A stretch of 64,000 bases of DNA from Bryobacter aggregatus MPL3 (GTDB taxonomy: Bacteria > Acidobacteriota > Terriglobia > Bryobacterales > Bryobacteraceae), in contig NZ_JNIF01000003.1 of the NCBI RefSeq assembly GCF_000702445.1, positions 1,860,001 to 1,924,000 on the forward strand, given 5' to 3'. The translations under genes were made by a program, and so were the position numbers. Every line of letters starts with the position of its first letter. The stretch's first letter is position 1. A model generated the notes under the pieces. The model was not told the DNA's origin and searched no databases. It worked only from the letters and a program-made list of their open reading frames with translations. Below are positions 41,821 through 51,531 of this stretch, in pieces.

Positions 41821-43470
41821 ATGCGCATCGCTCTCGCGCAAATTAATACCACTGTTGGCGACTTCCCGGGGAATCGCAGCAAGATGCTGCACTTTGCCCG
41901 CCAAGCCGCCGAAAAAAACGCGCAAGTGGTTCTGTTCCCTGAACTTAGCCTGACAGGATACCCTCCACGAGACCTCGTCGAGCGCCCCTCGTTCCTCGCT
42001 CGTGCCGCGATGGAACTGGAGATTTTTGCACAGGAAACAGAATCCTTGCCGCTGCATATCGTAATCGGTAGTGTGGCCGCTTCCCAACAGGGGGCAGGCA
42101 AAAAGGTTTTGAATACGGCTTCGGTCCTCTACCGGGGCCGGGAAATCTTCCGGCAGACCAAGATGCTGCTGCCTACCTACGACGTTTTTGACGAAGGACG
42201 CTACTTTGAGTCGGCCTCGGAACAGACGCTGCTCGAAATCGACGGCATTCCGGTGGCCCTCACGATCTGCGAGGACGCCTGGAATGCGAAGAGTCTGCAC
42301 GCTCCGCATCTGTACCGCCGCGATCCGATCAGCGAGTTGCGCGCACAAGGGGCCCGGCTGCTGCTGAGCATCAACGCGAGCCCTTTCGAGATCGGCAAAC
42401 GCCAGCGCCGCCGTGACCTCTTCGAGGGCATTGCCAAGGAGCAGTCGTTACCTTGCGTCTATGTCAATTCAATTGGCGGCAACGACCATCTGGTCTTTGA
42501 CGGTTCCAGCTTTGCGATGAATGCGTCGGGCGGCCTGATTGCCGAAGCTCCGAGTTTTTCGGAAAGTCTGACGCTGTGCGACGTGAGTCTCGGCACCGGA
42601 GAGCACAAGGCTTCGCACCTCACCGAACCGGACGCGGTGTACGAGGCGCTGGTTCTGGGCACGCGCGACTATGTCGCCAAGTGCGGCTTCCAAAAAGTGC
42701 TGCTCGGTCTTTCCGGCGGCATCGATTCGTCGATCGTCGCCTGTCTGGCCGTTGAAGCCTTTGGGCCTGAGAATGTGATGGGCGTCGCTATGCCTGGCCC
42801 TTATTCCTCCGAGCATTCCGTTACTGATGCCCGCGCGATGGCGGAGCGCTTGGGCATCCGCTTTGAGATCTCGCCGATCCAGGCCGCCTATCACACGGTG
42901 GTCGAGACGCTCAGCCCCCTGTTTGCGGGACTGGCGCCCGATGTCACTGAAGAGAACCTGCAAGCCCGCCTGCGCGGGGTCACCTTGATGGCGCTGTCCA
43001 ACAAGTTCGGCGCAATGGTGTTGACGACGGGAAACAAGTCGGAACTCGCGGTGGGCTATTGCACTCTCTATGGCGACATGTGCGGCGGGCTTGCGGTGAT
43101 TTCCGATATTCCCAAGACGTTGGTTTATGAGCTCTGCCGGGTGGCAAATCGCCGCCTCAACAATGCCATCCCTGAGAACGTCTTTGTGAAGCCTCCTTCG
43201 GCGGAACTGCGTCCCGATCAAACGGATCAGGATTCCTTGCCTCCTTATGACGTGCTCGATGCCATTCTCAAGGGATATATTGAACGCTTTGAATCGCCGC
43301 AACAGATTGCGGATGAACTGCAGCTTCCGATTTCCCTCGTCCGTGAGATTGCCCGTAAGGTCGATCTCAATGAATACAAGCGCCAACAAGCCGCCCCAGG
43401 ACTGAAGGTCACCTCCAAGGCCTTTGGCATGGGACGCCGCATCCCCATCGCACAACGATATCGAGAGTAA
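41821..43470 (+). CDS. nadE: Glutamine-dependent NAD+ synthetase
   Basis: About 549 residues with two domains. Residues 1-265 form a nitrilase-type glutaminase with the catalytic Glu in LFPELSLTGYPPRDL, Lys in RQTKMLLPTYDVFDEGRY and Cys in ALTICEDAW. Residues 275-549 form the synthetase with the PP-loop GLSGGIDSSIVACLAVEAFG, TTGNKSELAVGYCTLYGDMCGG and the C-terminal PISLVREIARKVDLNEYKR. It amidates nicotinate adenine dinucleotide, using glutamine and ATP. I chose ATG 41821 (MRIALAQINTTVGDF), the usual start; ATG 41809 adds four residues and has no better ribosome site. Confidence 0.95.
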   Translation: MRIALAQINTTVGDFPGNRSKMLHFARQAAEKNAQVVLFPELSLTGYPPRDLVERPSFLARAAMELEIFAQETESLPLHIVIGSVAASQQGAGKKVLNTASVLYRGREIFRQTKMLLPTYDVFDEGRYFESASEQTLLEIDGIPVALTICEDAWNAKSLHAPHLYRRDPISELRAQGARLLLSINASPFEIGKRQRRRDLFEGIAKEQSLPCVYVNSIGGNDHLVFDGSSFAMNASGGLIAEAPSFSESLTLCDVSLGTGEHKASHLTEPDAVYEALVLGTRDYVAKCGFQKVLLGLSGGIDSSIVACLAVEAFGPENVMGVAMPGPYSSEHSVTDARAMAERLGIRFEISPIQAAYHTVVETLSPLFAGLAPDVTEENLQARLRGVTLMALSNKFGAMVLTTGNKSELAVGYCTLYGDMCGGLAVISDIPKTLVYELCRVANRRLNNAIPENVFVKPPSAELRPDQTDQDSLPPYDVLDAILKGYIERFESPQQIADELQLPISLVREIARKVDLNEYKRQQAAPGLKVTSKAFGMGRRIPIAQRYRE

Positions 43471-43474
43471 ACTC

Positions 43475-45628
43475 ATGAACCGCTTCTTCCCCGTTCTCGG
43501 GCTTGGCTTGATTGCTGCCTGTGCCTTGTTGTCCCAACCCCGGACACTCGGTCCGCAGCCGGATGGCAGCACTCTGTTGCCGACGGGCTGGAGCATCCGG
43601 CCTGCCGGTACGCAAAAGGAGACCGATTCCTTCCCCATGGCGAGCGCGCTTTCTCCAGACAAGCGTTTTCTTGCTGTGCTGCATGGTGGCGCCAACCCGG
43701 CTGCGGTTGTGCTTCTCGATGCGAAGACGCTCCAACAGATTTCCCGTGTCGAGCTGCCCGATGCCTGGCTGGGGCTCAGCTTCTCGCCGAATGGGAAGAG
43801 TCTCTATGTGGGGGGCGGCTCGCGGGCGATGGTCTACGCGCTCAGTGTCGCAGGCGACGGGCAACTCACCCGCGCCGCCGACTGGCGGCTGACGGAAGGC
43901 GCACCGGTTCCCGAAGATTTCACGGGCGATGTGCAGGTTTCTCCCGATGGCCGGCTACTCTATATCGCAATGCTGCATCGCAACAAGATTGCAGTCATCA
44001 ATCCCCAGTCGGGCCGGGTGATCGAGCGTTTTGATACTGGCCGCCGTCCCTATCGCATCCTCATGCACCCCGACAATCAGACCTTCTTCGTCTCTGCCAT
44101 GGGTGATGCAACGGTCTACTTCCATCGCGCGTCAGACGGCATGATCCTGCAGCGGGTGCGTGTGGGTTCGACACCAATGGACATGGTTTGGCGAGGCGCG
44201 AAGACTCGCCTTGATGAGGACGAAGAAAAGGGTCCGCAGCCCTGGTTGGCGCGGATCTTTGTCGCCAGCTCGAATACAAATTCCGTCCATGTTCTCTCGG
44301 TTGCGGAATCAAAGGACATCCAATTTGTCGAGACCATCAATGTTTCGCTCACGCCGTTGCAGCCACTGGGGGCCACGCCGAGCGCGCTCGCGTTGAGTCC
44401 TGATGAGTCGCGGCTCTTTGTGGTCTGTTCTGATCTCAATGCTGTTGCCACTGTCGCTGTCGAAGGCAAGCGCTCGCAGATGCTCGGCTTGATCCCGAGC
44501 GGGGCCTATCCGGTTGCAGTGCGCTCGATGCCCGAGGATCGTCTGCTTGTTTTTCAGAAGGGCAGCATCTCGGAGATCCCCGGTCCCGATCTGGCAAAGC
44601 TTGGGAGCTATACCGATGGGGTGCGGCAACAGACGCCTTATCGCGACACGCAAATGACCGACAATCCGCTTTCCTCCGCGATTGTTCCCGCGCAGGTGGG
44701 CACTCGCAGCTCCGCCATTGAGCATGTCCTTTATATCGTCAAAGCAGGCCGCAGCTACGATCAGGTTCTCGGGGATCTGGGGAAGGGCAATGGCGAGGCC
44801 GCGCGCACCACGTTTCCGCGTGCAGTGGCTCCCAACCATCACAAGCTTGCCGAAGATTTTGTTTTGCTGGACAATTTCTATGCAAATGGCGAGGGTGAGG
44901 CCGACGGCTCCAACTGGTCCTCTGCCGCGATCGTACCTGCTTATGTCCAGCGCCTGGGCCGCTTCCTTTCCTCGGGTTTTGATGGCGGTGAAGTTGCCGC
45001 CAATGCTCCGGCCGGACGCATCTGGAGCAATGCGTTGGCTGCCGGACTGCGGATCCGCAACTACGGATGGTCAGTCGAAAATCTCCCGAAGCCGCAAGGC
45101 GACCGGCAGATCGCGAAGCTTCGCGATCCGCAGCTTGCCGCGCACACTGCAATGACTTTCCGCGGCGCCGATCGAGAGTATCCGGATACCGAGCGCGCGA
45201 AGGCCTTTCTCGCGGAACTGAAGCAGTACGAAGCGAACGGTAACCTGCCCAACCTGATGGCAATGCGTCTCAGCAGCACCCAGATGGATGACAATGATGA
45301 AGCCCTGGGGAGGATTGTCGAAGCGGTATCAAAGTCCAGGTTCTGGGCCAAGACAGCGATCTTCGTCATGGAAGCGAATGGGCAAAAGGGTGCTGACCAT
45401 GTCGACTCTCACCGGACTCCCGCTTTCGTCATCAGCCCCTACACACAGATGGGGAGTATCGATTCGACGATGTACAACACAACAAGCGTGCTGCGTACGA
45501 TCGAGTTGTTGCTCGGCTTGCGGCCGATGACTGTTTATGACGCCAGTGCAACACCGATGACACGCGTTTTCGCAACCACCGCGAAGACTACGCCCTACAC
45601 GGCACTTCCAGCCGCCGGGGGGCACTAG
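43475..45628 (+). CDS. YncE-like propeller fused to alkaline-phosphatase-superfamily phosphoesterase, exported
   Basis: 717 residues: signal peptide (FFPVLGLGLIAACALLSQP), a seven-bladed propeller at about 40-375 (ALSPDKRFLAVLHGG, LSFSPNGKSLYVGGG, VQVSPDGRLLYIAML, LALSPDESRLFVVCS), then a C-terminal phosphoesterase at about 400-700 with HVLYIVKAGRSYDQVLGDLG, FVLLDNFYANGEGEADG and GADHVDSHRTPAFVISPYT. The family metal-binding ENRSYDQ-type motif reads KAGRSYDQ here, so the first metal ligand (E) and its neighbour are replaced; activity is uncertain. Start ATG 43475 begins the signal peptide, 4 bp after nadE. Function unknown. Confidence 0.82.
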   Translation: MNRFFPVLGLGLIAACALLSQPRTLGPQPDGSTLLPTGWSIRPAGTQKETDSFPMASALSPDKRFLAVLHGGANPAAVVLLDAKTLQQISRVELPDAWLGLSFSPNGKSLYVGGGSRAMVYALSVAGDGQLTRAADWRLTEGAPVPEDFTGDVQVSPDGRLLYIAMLHRNKIAVINPQSGRVIERFDTGRRPYRILMHPDNQTFFVSAMGDATVYFHRASDGMILQRVRVGSTPMDMVWRGAKTRLDEDEEKGPQPWLARIFVASSNTNSVHVLSVAESKDIQFVETINVSLTPLQPLGATPSALALSPDESRLFVVCSDLNAVATVAVEGKRSQMLGLIPSGAYPVAVRSMPEDRLLVFQKGSISEIPGPDLAKLGSYTDGVRQQTPYRDTQMTDNPLSSAIVPAQVGTRSSAIEHVLYIVKAGRSYDQVLGDLGKGNGEAARTTFPRAVAPNHHKLAEDFVLLDNFYANGEGEADGSNWSSAAIVPAYVQRLGRFLSSGFDGGEVAANAPAGRIWSNALAAGLRIRNYGWSVENLPKPQGDRQIAKLRDPQLAAHTAMTFRGADREYPDTERAKAFLAELKQYEANGNLPNLMAMRLSSTQMDDNDEALGRIVEAVSKSRFWAKTAIFVMEANGQKGADHVDSHRTPAFVISPYTQMGSIDSTMYNTTSVLRTIELLLGLRPMTVYDASATPMTRVFATTAKTTPYTALPAAGGH

Positions 45629-45634
45629 GAATCG

Positions 45635-47728
45635 ATGCCCAAAATCTACCTCTCCTTCGTCTGGCACATGCACCAGCCCTTCTATAAGGATCTGGTCTCC
45701 AACGAATACAAGCTGCCCTGGACTCGTCTCCACGCCCTCAAGGACTATTACGGCATGGTCAAGGTGCTGGAGGATTTTCCCCAGGTGCACCAGACCTTCA
45801 ATCTGGTGCCGTCGATGCTGGTTCAACTGGATGAGTATGCTCGCGGCGTCGCGGTGGACCCCTTTCTCCGGTGTGCGAACAAGGATAGCGCCAGCCTGAC
45901 TGACGGCGAGCGTGAGTTTATCCTGCGCTACTTCTTCCAGGCCAATGTCCAGCGCATGATCTATCGCTATCCGCGCTATGGCGAACTCTATGAAGCCTTT
46001 CTGGCGGTGAACGAAAACACCAGCCGCGCGCTCAATACCTTCAACGATACGGCTTTTCGCGATTTGCAAGTTCTCTCGCAACTCGCCTGGTTTGACGAAG
46101 AGTTTCTCACCCACGATAGCGATGTAAAGGCGCTGGTGAGCAAGGGGCGAGGCTACTCGTCCGCCGATCAGTCGTTGCTGGCCGCCAAACAGTTGGAGAA
46201 GCTTGGGCTGGTGCTCGATGTCTATCGCGATTTTTCCAAACGCGGCCAGATCGAAGTGTCGGCGACTCCCTTCTACCATCCGATTCTGCCTCTGATCTGC
46301 GATTCGCAAATTGCCGAAATCTCGCATCCCTATGTCGCGCTTCCGCCGCGCTTTCGCTATCCGCAGGATGCGCGTGTCCAGTTGGAGCGATCGCGCGACT
46401 ACATGCAGCAGCAGTTTGGCCAGGCCCCCAAGGGACTCTGGCCGAGTGAAGGTTCTGTTTCCGACGAGGCGCTGTGTCTTGCTCACGAGACGGGCTTCCG
46501 CTGGTTTGCCACTGACAACGGCGTTCTGGCTCGCACCATCGATCACGCCGGTACGCCCGATGTCACCTACCGGCCTTATCTCTGGAAGCAGGGCAAGTAT
46601 GAGATGCATGGCCTGTTTCGCGATCACACCTTGAGCGATCTGATTGGCTTCGTTTATTCGCGCATGGGGGCCAAGGAGGCGGCCGACCACTTTCTGGCTG
46701 CCATCCGCGCCAACTGCGCTCCGATCCTGCGTGCGGGCCGGGATGCGCTGGTTCCGATCATTCTCGATGGAGAGAATGCCTGGGAGTATTTCGATCTCTC
46801 CGGCCGCCCCTTCCTGCGGGAGCTATACCGGCAGATTGAAGAAGACCCGAAGATGGAGGCGCTGACCGTGTCTGAGGCGATTGCCAAGGTGCCCGCCGAG
46901 CCGATCGGGCACATCTTTCCCGCCTCCTGGATCAGCACAAATTTCGACATCTGGATTGGTGCTGAAGAAGACAACAAGGCCTGGGAGTATCTGCTCCGCG
47001 CCCGCGAGACTTATGACAAGGTGAAGGACCACGTCAGCGAAGAGGCGCGTTGTCTGGCCTTCGAAGAACTGCTGATTGCCGAGGGCAGCGATTGGAATTG
47101 GTGGTACGGCCCGGAACACTCCTCCGCCAACCGGACTGATTTTGACCGCCTCTATCGCGAGCACCTGGCCAATGTTTATCGGGCTCTCGGACTGTTGCCG
47201 CCCGAGGAGCTTTCCCGCCCGATCCTGAAGGTTGATATCCAGGTGACGCACCAGAGTCCGCGTGGTCCGCTCCGTCCGGACATCGATGGCCAGATCTCCA
47301 GCTACTTCGAGTGGATGGGCTCCGGCAGCTATTCGATCGACCAGCGCCAGGGTGCGATGCATGGCCAGCGTTTCCTGATTCAGGAACTGCACTATGGATC
47401 GGACGGGGCTTGGCTCTTTATCCGCATCGATTTTGTGAAGGGTATGGAAGAGTCGCTGCGTGGCGCGGAATTGCGCTTCCAGTTTCAGGGAACCGAAGTG
47501 ACGGTGCCGCTGGTTCCGCTCTACGAGACTCCTCCTCACGATCCTTTACTGCTCCGCGCGGCCTATGACCAGATTTTTGAGCTGCGGATCTCACAACGAG
47601 CGGTTGCCAAGGCGCACCCGATTCGTTTTCAGGTTTCGGTCTGGAAGGATGGTCTTCCGCTCGATGCGCTGCCCCAACAGGGCTCGATCGAACTGCTCAG
47701 CCACGAACTGAACGAGTGGCTCGGCTAG
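45635..47728 (+). CDS. Glycoside hydrolase family 57 protein
   Basis: 697 residues of a GH57 (beta/alpha)7 barrel. The N terminus has the family LSFVWHMHQPFYKD, then LPWTRLHALKDYYGM and TFNLVPSMLVQL. The nucleophile is predicted as E272 in GLWPSEGSVSDEAL, and the acid/base aspartate falls in the later region near IILDGENAWEYFD. The C-terminal 180 residues are beta-rich. GH57 enzymes act on alpha-glucans (amylases, 4-alpha-glucanotransferases). There is no signal peptide, so it probably processes cytoplasmic glycogen or maltodextrin. It follows the phosphoesterase by 6 bp and overlaps convergent hemG by 4 bp. Confidence 0.92.
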   Translation: MPKIYLSFVWHMHQPFYKDLVSNEYKLPWTRLHALKDYYGMVKVLEDFPQVHQTFNLVPSMLVQLDEYARGVAVDPFLRCANKDSASLTDGEREFILRYFFQANVQRMIYRYPRYGELYEAFLAVNENTSRALNTFNDTAFRDLQVLSQLAWFDEEFLTHDSDVKALVSKGRGYSSADQSLLAAKQLEKLGLVLDVYRDFSKRGQIEVSATPFYHPILPLICDSQIAEISHPYVALPPRFRYPQDARVQLERSRDYMQQQFGQAPKGLWPSEGSVSDEALCLAHETGFRWFATDNGVLARTIDHAGTPDVTYRPYLWKQGKYEMHGLFRDHTLSDLIGFVYSRMGAKEAADHFLAAIRANCAPILRAGRDALVPIILDGENAWEYFDLSGRPFLRELYRQIEEDPKMEALTVSEAIAKVPAEPIGHIFPASWISTNFDIWIGAEEDNKAWEYLLRARETYDKVKDHVSEEARCLAFEELLIAEGSDWNWWYGPEHSSANRTDFDRLYREHLANVYRALGLLPPEELSRPILKVDIQVTHQSPRGPLRPDIDGQISSYFEWMGSGSYSIDQRQGAMHGQRFLIQELHYGSDGAWLFIRIDFVKGMEESLRGAELRFQFQGTEVTVPLVPLYETPPHDPLLLRAAYDQIFELRISQRAVAKAHPIRFQVSVWKDGLPLDALPQQGSIELLSHELNEWLG

Positions 47729-49050
47729 CTGCCGAGCGCCGCGATCCGGCCCGAACGGATGCAATCGGGAATTCCAATGCCGCGGTAGCCGTTGCCGGCG
47801 AGCCGCAGGCCCGGGTGCTTCGCCACCAGGCTATCGATTTCTTCGAGAAGCGCCGCATGGCCCACTTCGTACTGCGCCATCGCGCGGGGCCAGCGAGAGA
47901 GGTGGAAAGCGAGCGGTTTCGCGGTGATTCCGGTGAGGCGCGCAATGTCCGACAGGACCGCCTTCTCGAGATCAGCGCCCGGCCCTGATCCTGCGACAAA
48001 ACAGCGCAGCAGCAAGCGATTTTCCGGAACGCGGTAGTTGAATTTTTGATCGACGAAGGTACAGGCGAGCAACAACTCTCGCTCTTTTTTCGGAACCAGA
48101 AAGCCAAATGCGGCGAACTTCTGCGGCACATCGGCGCGGTCGTAGATCACGCCAATGGTCATCGAACTGGAGTAGTCGATGCGGCTGAGGAGGCTCGCCA
48201 GATGCGGGTCGAACGATTGCAGCAAGGTCGATGCGGCCCAGGCGGGAGTGGCGACAATCAGTTGGCTGCTGCTCAAAGTTTCGCCGCCAATCTGAACCTT
48301 GTACTCCGCTCCATGGTGGGTAATTTTCTGTGCCGGTTCCCGGATGATGCGGCAGTAGGGAGCAATCGATTGCTCGATTGCCTCGACAAGCGAACCCAAT
48401 CCGCGCTTCAGGGTTCGAAACAGGGTGCCGCCTTCCCGTTTGGGGGCGTTGGCGATGCCAGCGAGAGTTCCTTTCGTGAGACTGCCATACTTTTCTTCCA
48501 TTTCGGCAAAGCGTGGCAGCACACTGAGAACGGAAAGCTTGTACGGATCGCCACCATAGACTCCGGCGAGCAGCGGCTCGGCCAGATATTCCACCGCTTC
48601 GCGGCCGTAGTGATCCTCAATGAAGTCGCCGACAGAACGGTCGGGGTGCCCTGGGGTGGGCGAGCGGAAGAGTTCGAGCCCCATCCGGATCTTCGTGCGC
48701 CAGGAGAGCAGCGGGCTCTTCACCATCGGCATCACCCGGGTAGGCACCATCATCATCAATCCTTCGGGCAAGGGAATCATGCGGCCGTCGCGCACGATCC
48801 AGGTGGCCCGCTGGTGGTCGTTTGAGCCGATCACCTCATCGGACAAACCAAGCTCGCCGATTAATGACAAAGCCTCGGGCTTGGCCGAAAGAAAGCTATC
48901 GGGCCCTGCCTCGAGGACACAGTCTGCGATGGTATTGGTTTGGATCACGCCGCCCAGGCGAGCTGAGGGCTCGATCAGGATGGACGCTTGTTGCCGTCTG
49001 GCAAGGTAATAAGCGGCGGAGAGACCACTGATCCCTCCGCCGATAATCAT
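47725..49050 (-). CDS. hemG: Protoporphyrinogen oxidase (oxygen-dependent, HemY/HemG type)
   Basis: About 441 residues from ATG 49050, 13 bp after the hemE stop, beginning with the FAD fold MIIGGGISGLSAAYYLARRQ. Further family features are ADCVLEAGPDSFLSAKPEAL, LSWRTKIRMGLELF, YGREAVEYLAEPLLAGVYGGDP and the C-terminal LRLAGNGYRGIGIPDCIRSG. The enzyme oxidises protoporphyrinogen IX to protoporphyrin IX, the penultimate step to haem. The HemY-like type uses molecular oxygen. With hemE upstream it forms a haem operon; ferrochelatase is not in the window. The symbol hemY is also used for this family. Confidence 0.9.
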   Translation of the reverse strand: MIIGGGISGLSAAYYLARRQQASILIEPSARLGGVIQTNTIADCVLEAGPDSFLSAKPEALSLIGELGLSDEVIGSNDHQRATWIVRDGRMIPLPEGLMMMVPTRVMPMVKSPLLSWRTKIRMGLELFRSPTPGHPDRSVGDFIEDHYGREAVEYLAEPLLAGVYGGDPYKLSVLSVLPRFAEMEEKYGSLTKGTLAGIANAPKREGGTLFRTLKRGLGSLVEAIEQSIAPYCRIIREPAQKITHHGAEYKVQIGGETLSSSQLIVATPAWAASTLLQSFDPHLASLLSRIDYSSSMTIGVIYDRADVPQKFAAFGFLVPKKERELLLACTFVDQKFNYRVPENRLLLRCFVAGSGPGADLEKAVLSDIARLTGITAKPLAFHLSRWPRAMAQYEVGHAALLEEIDSLVAKHPGLRLAGNGYRGIGIPDCIRSGRIAALGS

Positions 49051-49063
49051 GACGGGTTCCAGG

Positions 49064-50086
49064 CTAGGGGCGGAACTCACGTACCATCTGCACCACGGCC
49101 TTGACGTTCTCGACCGGAGTTTCGGGGAGAATGCCATGGCCCAGATTGAAGATATGGCCTGGACGAGTGCCGGTGCGCTTCAGGATCTCGTGCACCTTCG
49201 ACTTCAGTTCCGGCAGTGGCGCAAACAACGCGGTCGGGTCGAGGTTGCCCTGGACAGCAGAGCGATAGGAGATGTCCATCCAGGCCTGGTCGATGTTCAT
49301 GCGCCAATCGACGCCCATCACATCGCCGCCCGCGGCATGCAGTTCGCGGAAGAAGCCCGCGCAGCCGGTACCGAAGTGGATCACCGGGACACTTGAGGTG
49401 CGAATGCGCTCAATCAGCGCGCGCGAATAGGGCTGGACATAGCGGACATAGTCGTCAGAGGCGAGAGCGCCAACCCAGGAATCAAAAACCTGGATGCAGC
49501 GGGCGCCGCTTGAAACCTGCATGAGCGCAAAGGTGCCCAACACGTCGACGATCTTGCCCATCAGACGGCGCCACAGCGTCTCGTCGTGGTACATCATCTT
49601 CTTTGTTTTGAGGAAGGTCTTGGACGGGCCGCCCTCGATCATATAGCTGGCCAGGGTGAACGGGGCGCCCACAAAGCCGATCACCGGAACCTTGCCTGCG
49701 AGAGTACGGGTGACCAGTTGGATGCTTTCTCCGACATAGCCGAGATCGTCCGTGTTGGAGGTGGACAGCGAATCGACATCCGTGGAGGTTTCCACCGGGT
49801 TATCGATATGCGGCCCTTCACCCGCAAGAAACTTCAGCTTCAATCCCATCGGTTCGACGGGCAGCAGAAGATCGGCAAAGATGATAGCTGCGTCTACGTC
49901 GAGAATTTCGATCGGTTGGAGGGTGACCGCGGCCGCTAAGTCCGGGCGCTTGCAAATCTCGAGGATTCCGGTCTTGGCCCGGATGTCGCGATATTGCTTC
50001 ATGTAACGGCCAGCCTGGCGCATGAACCAGACAGGACGGACATCGGTGTTGCGGCGCCGGCAGGCGTCGAGGAAACGGGAGTTCAT
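49064..50086 (-). CDS. hemE: Uroporphyrinogen decarboxylase
   Basis: About 340 residues. The signature VWFMRQAGRYMKQYRDIR is at the N terminus, followed by ILDVDAAIIFADLLLPVEPMG, GFVGAPFTLASYMIEGG and HIFNLGHGILPETPVENV. It converts uroporphyrinogen III to coproporphyrinogen III. I place the start at ATG 50086, whose ATGA overlaps the stop of apbE, so translation may be coupled; ATG 50101, with GGGA upstream, would add five residues. The frame extends to 50182 without support. Operon order is rbfA-apbE-hemE-hemG. Confidence 0.95.
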   Translation of the reverse strand: MNSRFLDACRRRNTDVRPVWFMRQAGRYMKQYRDIRAKTGILEICKRPDLAAAVTLQPIEILDVDAAIIFADLLLPVEPMGLKLKFLAGEGPHIDNPVETSTDVDSLSTSNTDDLGYVGESIQLVTRTLAGKVPVIGFVGAPFTLASYMIEGGPSKTFLKTKKMMYHDETLWRRLMGKIVDVLGTFALMQVSSGARCIQVFDSWVGALASDDYVRYVQPYSRALIERIRTSSVPVIHFGTGCAGFFRELHAAGGDVMGVDWRMNIDQAWMDISYRSAVQGNLDPTALFAPLPELKSKVHEILKRTGTRPGHIFNLGHGILPETPVENVKAVVQMVREFRP

Positions 50087-51117
50087 TGGAGCCATTCGCA
50101 TGTCGTTTCCCACTTCTGGCTCCGGGTACCTTCGGGGCAGATGAGAACACGCATTCCTTTCGGTTTGTGGCGGGCCGCCCAATCGCGGCCAAGTATATAG
50201 AGTGGTTTCGCCCAGGCTTCTGTGTCAATCGCCTTGGATCCAACCAGTGAAACAGACAAAGTTCCCTGCGCGGGAAAGCCGGTGCGGGGGTCCATGATGT
50301 GGCTATAGATATTGCCGCCAGCCATGAAGTACTTTTCCGAACTGCCCGAGGTCGCCATCGCTTGATCCCGGAGCATCAGTTCGGCGACACTGCGGTCTTT
50401 GTAGGCAGGATGCCGGATACTCACCTTCCAACCTGGCTCACCCGGAGGGGTTCCCAGGCCATAAAGGCTCGACCCCGATGCGGAGACAAAGGCACTGGTA
50501 ATCCCGGATTCCCGTAGAATCGCCACCATCCGGTCCACGGCATAACCCTTGCCGATCCCACCGGGATCGATTTCCGTTTGCGGATTGTCAAAGCGAACGG
50601 TCTGCGTGTCGCGGTCGAGGATGATGTGCTGGTAACCAACGGCGGACATGGCGGTGCGAATTTCTGACCGGTGCGGAAAACGCCCTGACCCCTTGAAGAA
50701 GCCCCAGCGCCGCATCAGCGGCCCTACAGTAATATCGAAGGTTCCTTCACTCTGACGGCTATATTGCAAGCACGCTTCGAGCAACTGGAACAGTTCAGCC
50801 GAAATTTCGACAGGCCCTTTTCCCGCTCCCGCATTCACTTTCGACCACTCGCTGGTCGGCTTGTAGTTGGACAACAGTGAATCGAGACGGCGTGCCTCTT
50901 CGAGAGATTCCGTCACGGCAGCCTCGAGCTGGCTGCGATTTTTGCCGTAGGCGGTAACTGTAAATACCCCGCCCATGCAGTCTACGCTTGCCTCATACCG
51001 AAGGACTTCGTGGCCCTCAGTTTGGCTCCAACCCAAAACAACTAGAACTAAAAGTAGCACAGCAGGTACGATTTTCGAGGAGTTTCGCCTTACCTTCGTA
51101 CACTTTACAGAAGCCAC
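50083..51117 (-). CDS. apbE: FAD:protein FMN transferase (ApbE family)
   Basis: 344 residues with an N-terminal membrane or signal helix (IVPAVLLLVLVVLGWS). ApbE motifs include MGGVFTVTAYGKN, EARRLDSLLSNYKPTSEWSK, TFDITVGPLMRRWGF, TEIDPGGIGKGYAVD and SSEKYFMAGGNIYSHIMDPRTG. The enzyme moves FMN from FAD to threonine residues of exported redox proteins such as Rnf or Nqr subunits. No substrate protein is visible here. It lies 6 bp after rbfA and overlaps hemE by 4 bp; the link to haem genes may simply reflect co-transcription. Confidence 0.92.
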   Translation of the reverse strand: MASVKCTKVRRNSSKIVPAVLLLVLVVLGWSQTEGHEVLRYEASVDCMGGVFTVTAYGKNRSQLEAAVTESLEEARRLDSLLSNYKPTSEWSKVNAGAGKGPVEISAELFQLLEACLQYSRQSEGTFDITVGPLMRRWGFFKGSGRFPHRSEIRTAMSAVGYQHIILDRDTQTVRFDNPQTEIDPGGIGKGYAVDRMVAILRESGITSAFVSASGSSLYGLGTPPGEPGWKVSIRHPAYKDRSVAELMLRDQAMATSGSSEKYFMAGGNIYSHIMDPRTGFPAQGTLSVSLVGSKAIDTEAWAKPLYILGRDWAARHKPKGMRVLICPEGTRSQKWETTCEWLQ

Positions 51118-51123
51118 TCGTTT

Positions 51124-51480
51124 TTAGTCCTTTGGACGCCCTTTTTGGATGCGTTTGAGCAAATCGGTCACCCGGGCCCGAGGACCGAGATTCATTGCAG
51201 AGTTGAAGTAAATCTCAGGAGTGTAAAACAGATCAATGCGTTGCGCGAGTTCTTTTCGAAAGTAAGCTTTGGTGGTCTTCAGTACTTCCAGAATCTTCTC
51301 TGCTTCTTCGCCTTGAGCCGGAATGTGGACGCTCACGGCCACCTTCTTCATGTCAGGGGAAACCTGCACGTCGGTCACCTCAAGGCCCGCCAAGCGCGGG
51401 TCCTCCAGATCGTAAGCGATCATTTCGGTGATCTCCAGGCGAATCGCTTCCGCGACTCGTTCAAAACGGCGGCCTTCCAC
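51124..51480 (-). CDS. rbfA: Ribosome-binding factor A
   Basis: 118 residues, the normal RbfA length, with the type II KH fold: RFERVAEAIRLEITEMIAYDL, then DVQVSPDMKKVAVSVHI and KAYFRKELAQRIDLFYTPEIY. It matures the 30S subunit and binds 16S rRNA helix 1. RbfA usually follows nusA-infB; those genes are not nearby here. It heads the reverse-strand run into apbE-hemE-hemG. Confidence 0.94.
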   Translation of the reverse strand: MEGRRFERVAEAIRLEITEMIAYDLEDPRLAGLEVTDVQVSPDMKKVAVSVHIPAQGEEAEKILEVLKTTKAYFRKELAQRIDLFYTPEIYFNSAMNLGPRARVTDLLKRIQKGRPKD

Positions 51481-51531
51481 AACTCTATTATCCGGCCTGT
51501 CAGCCCAAACAAGGAAGAATTTCTTTGGCTG

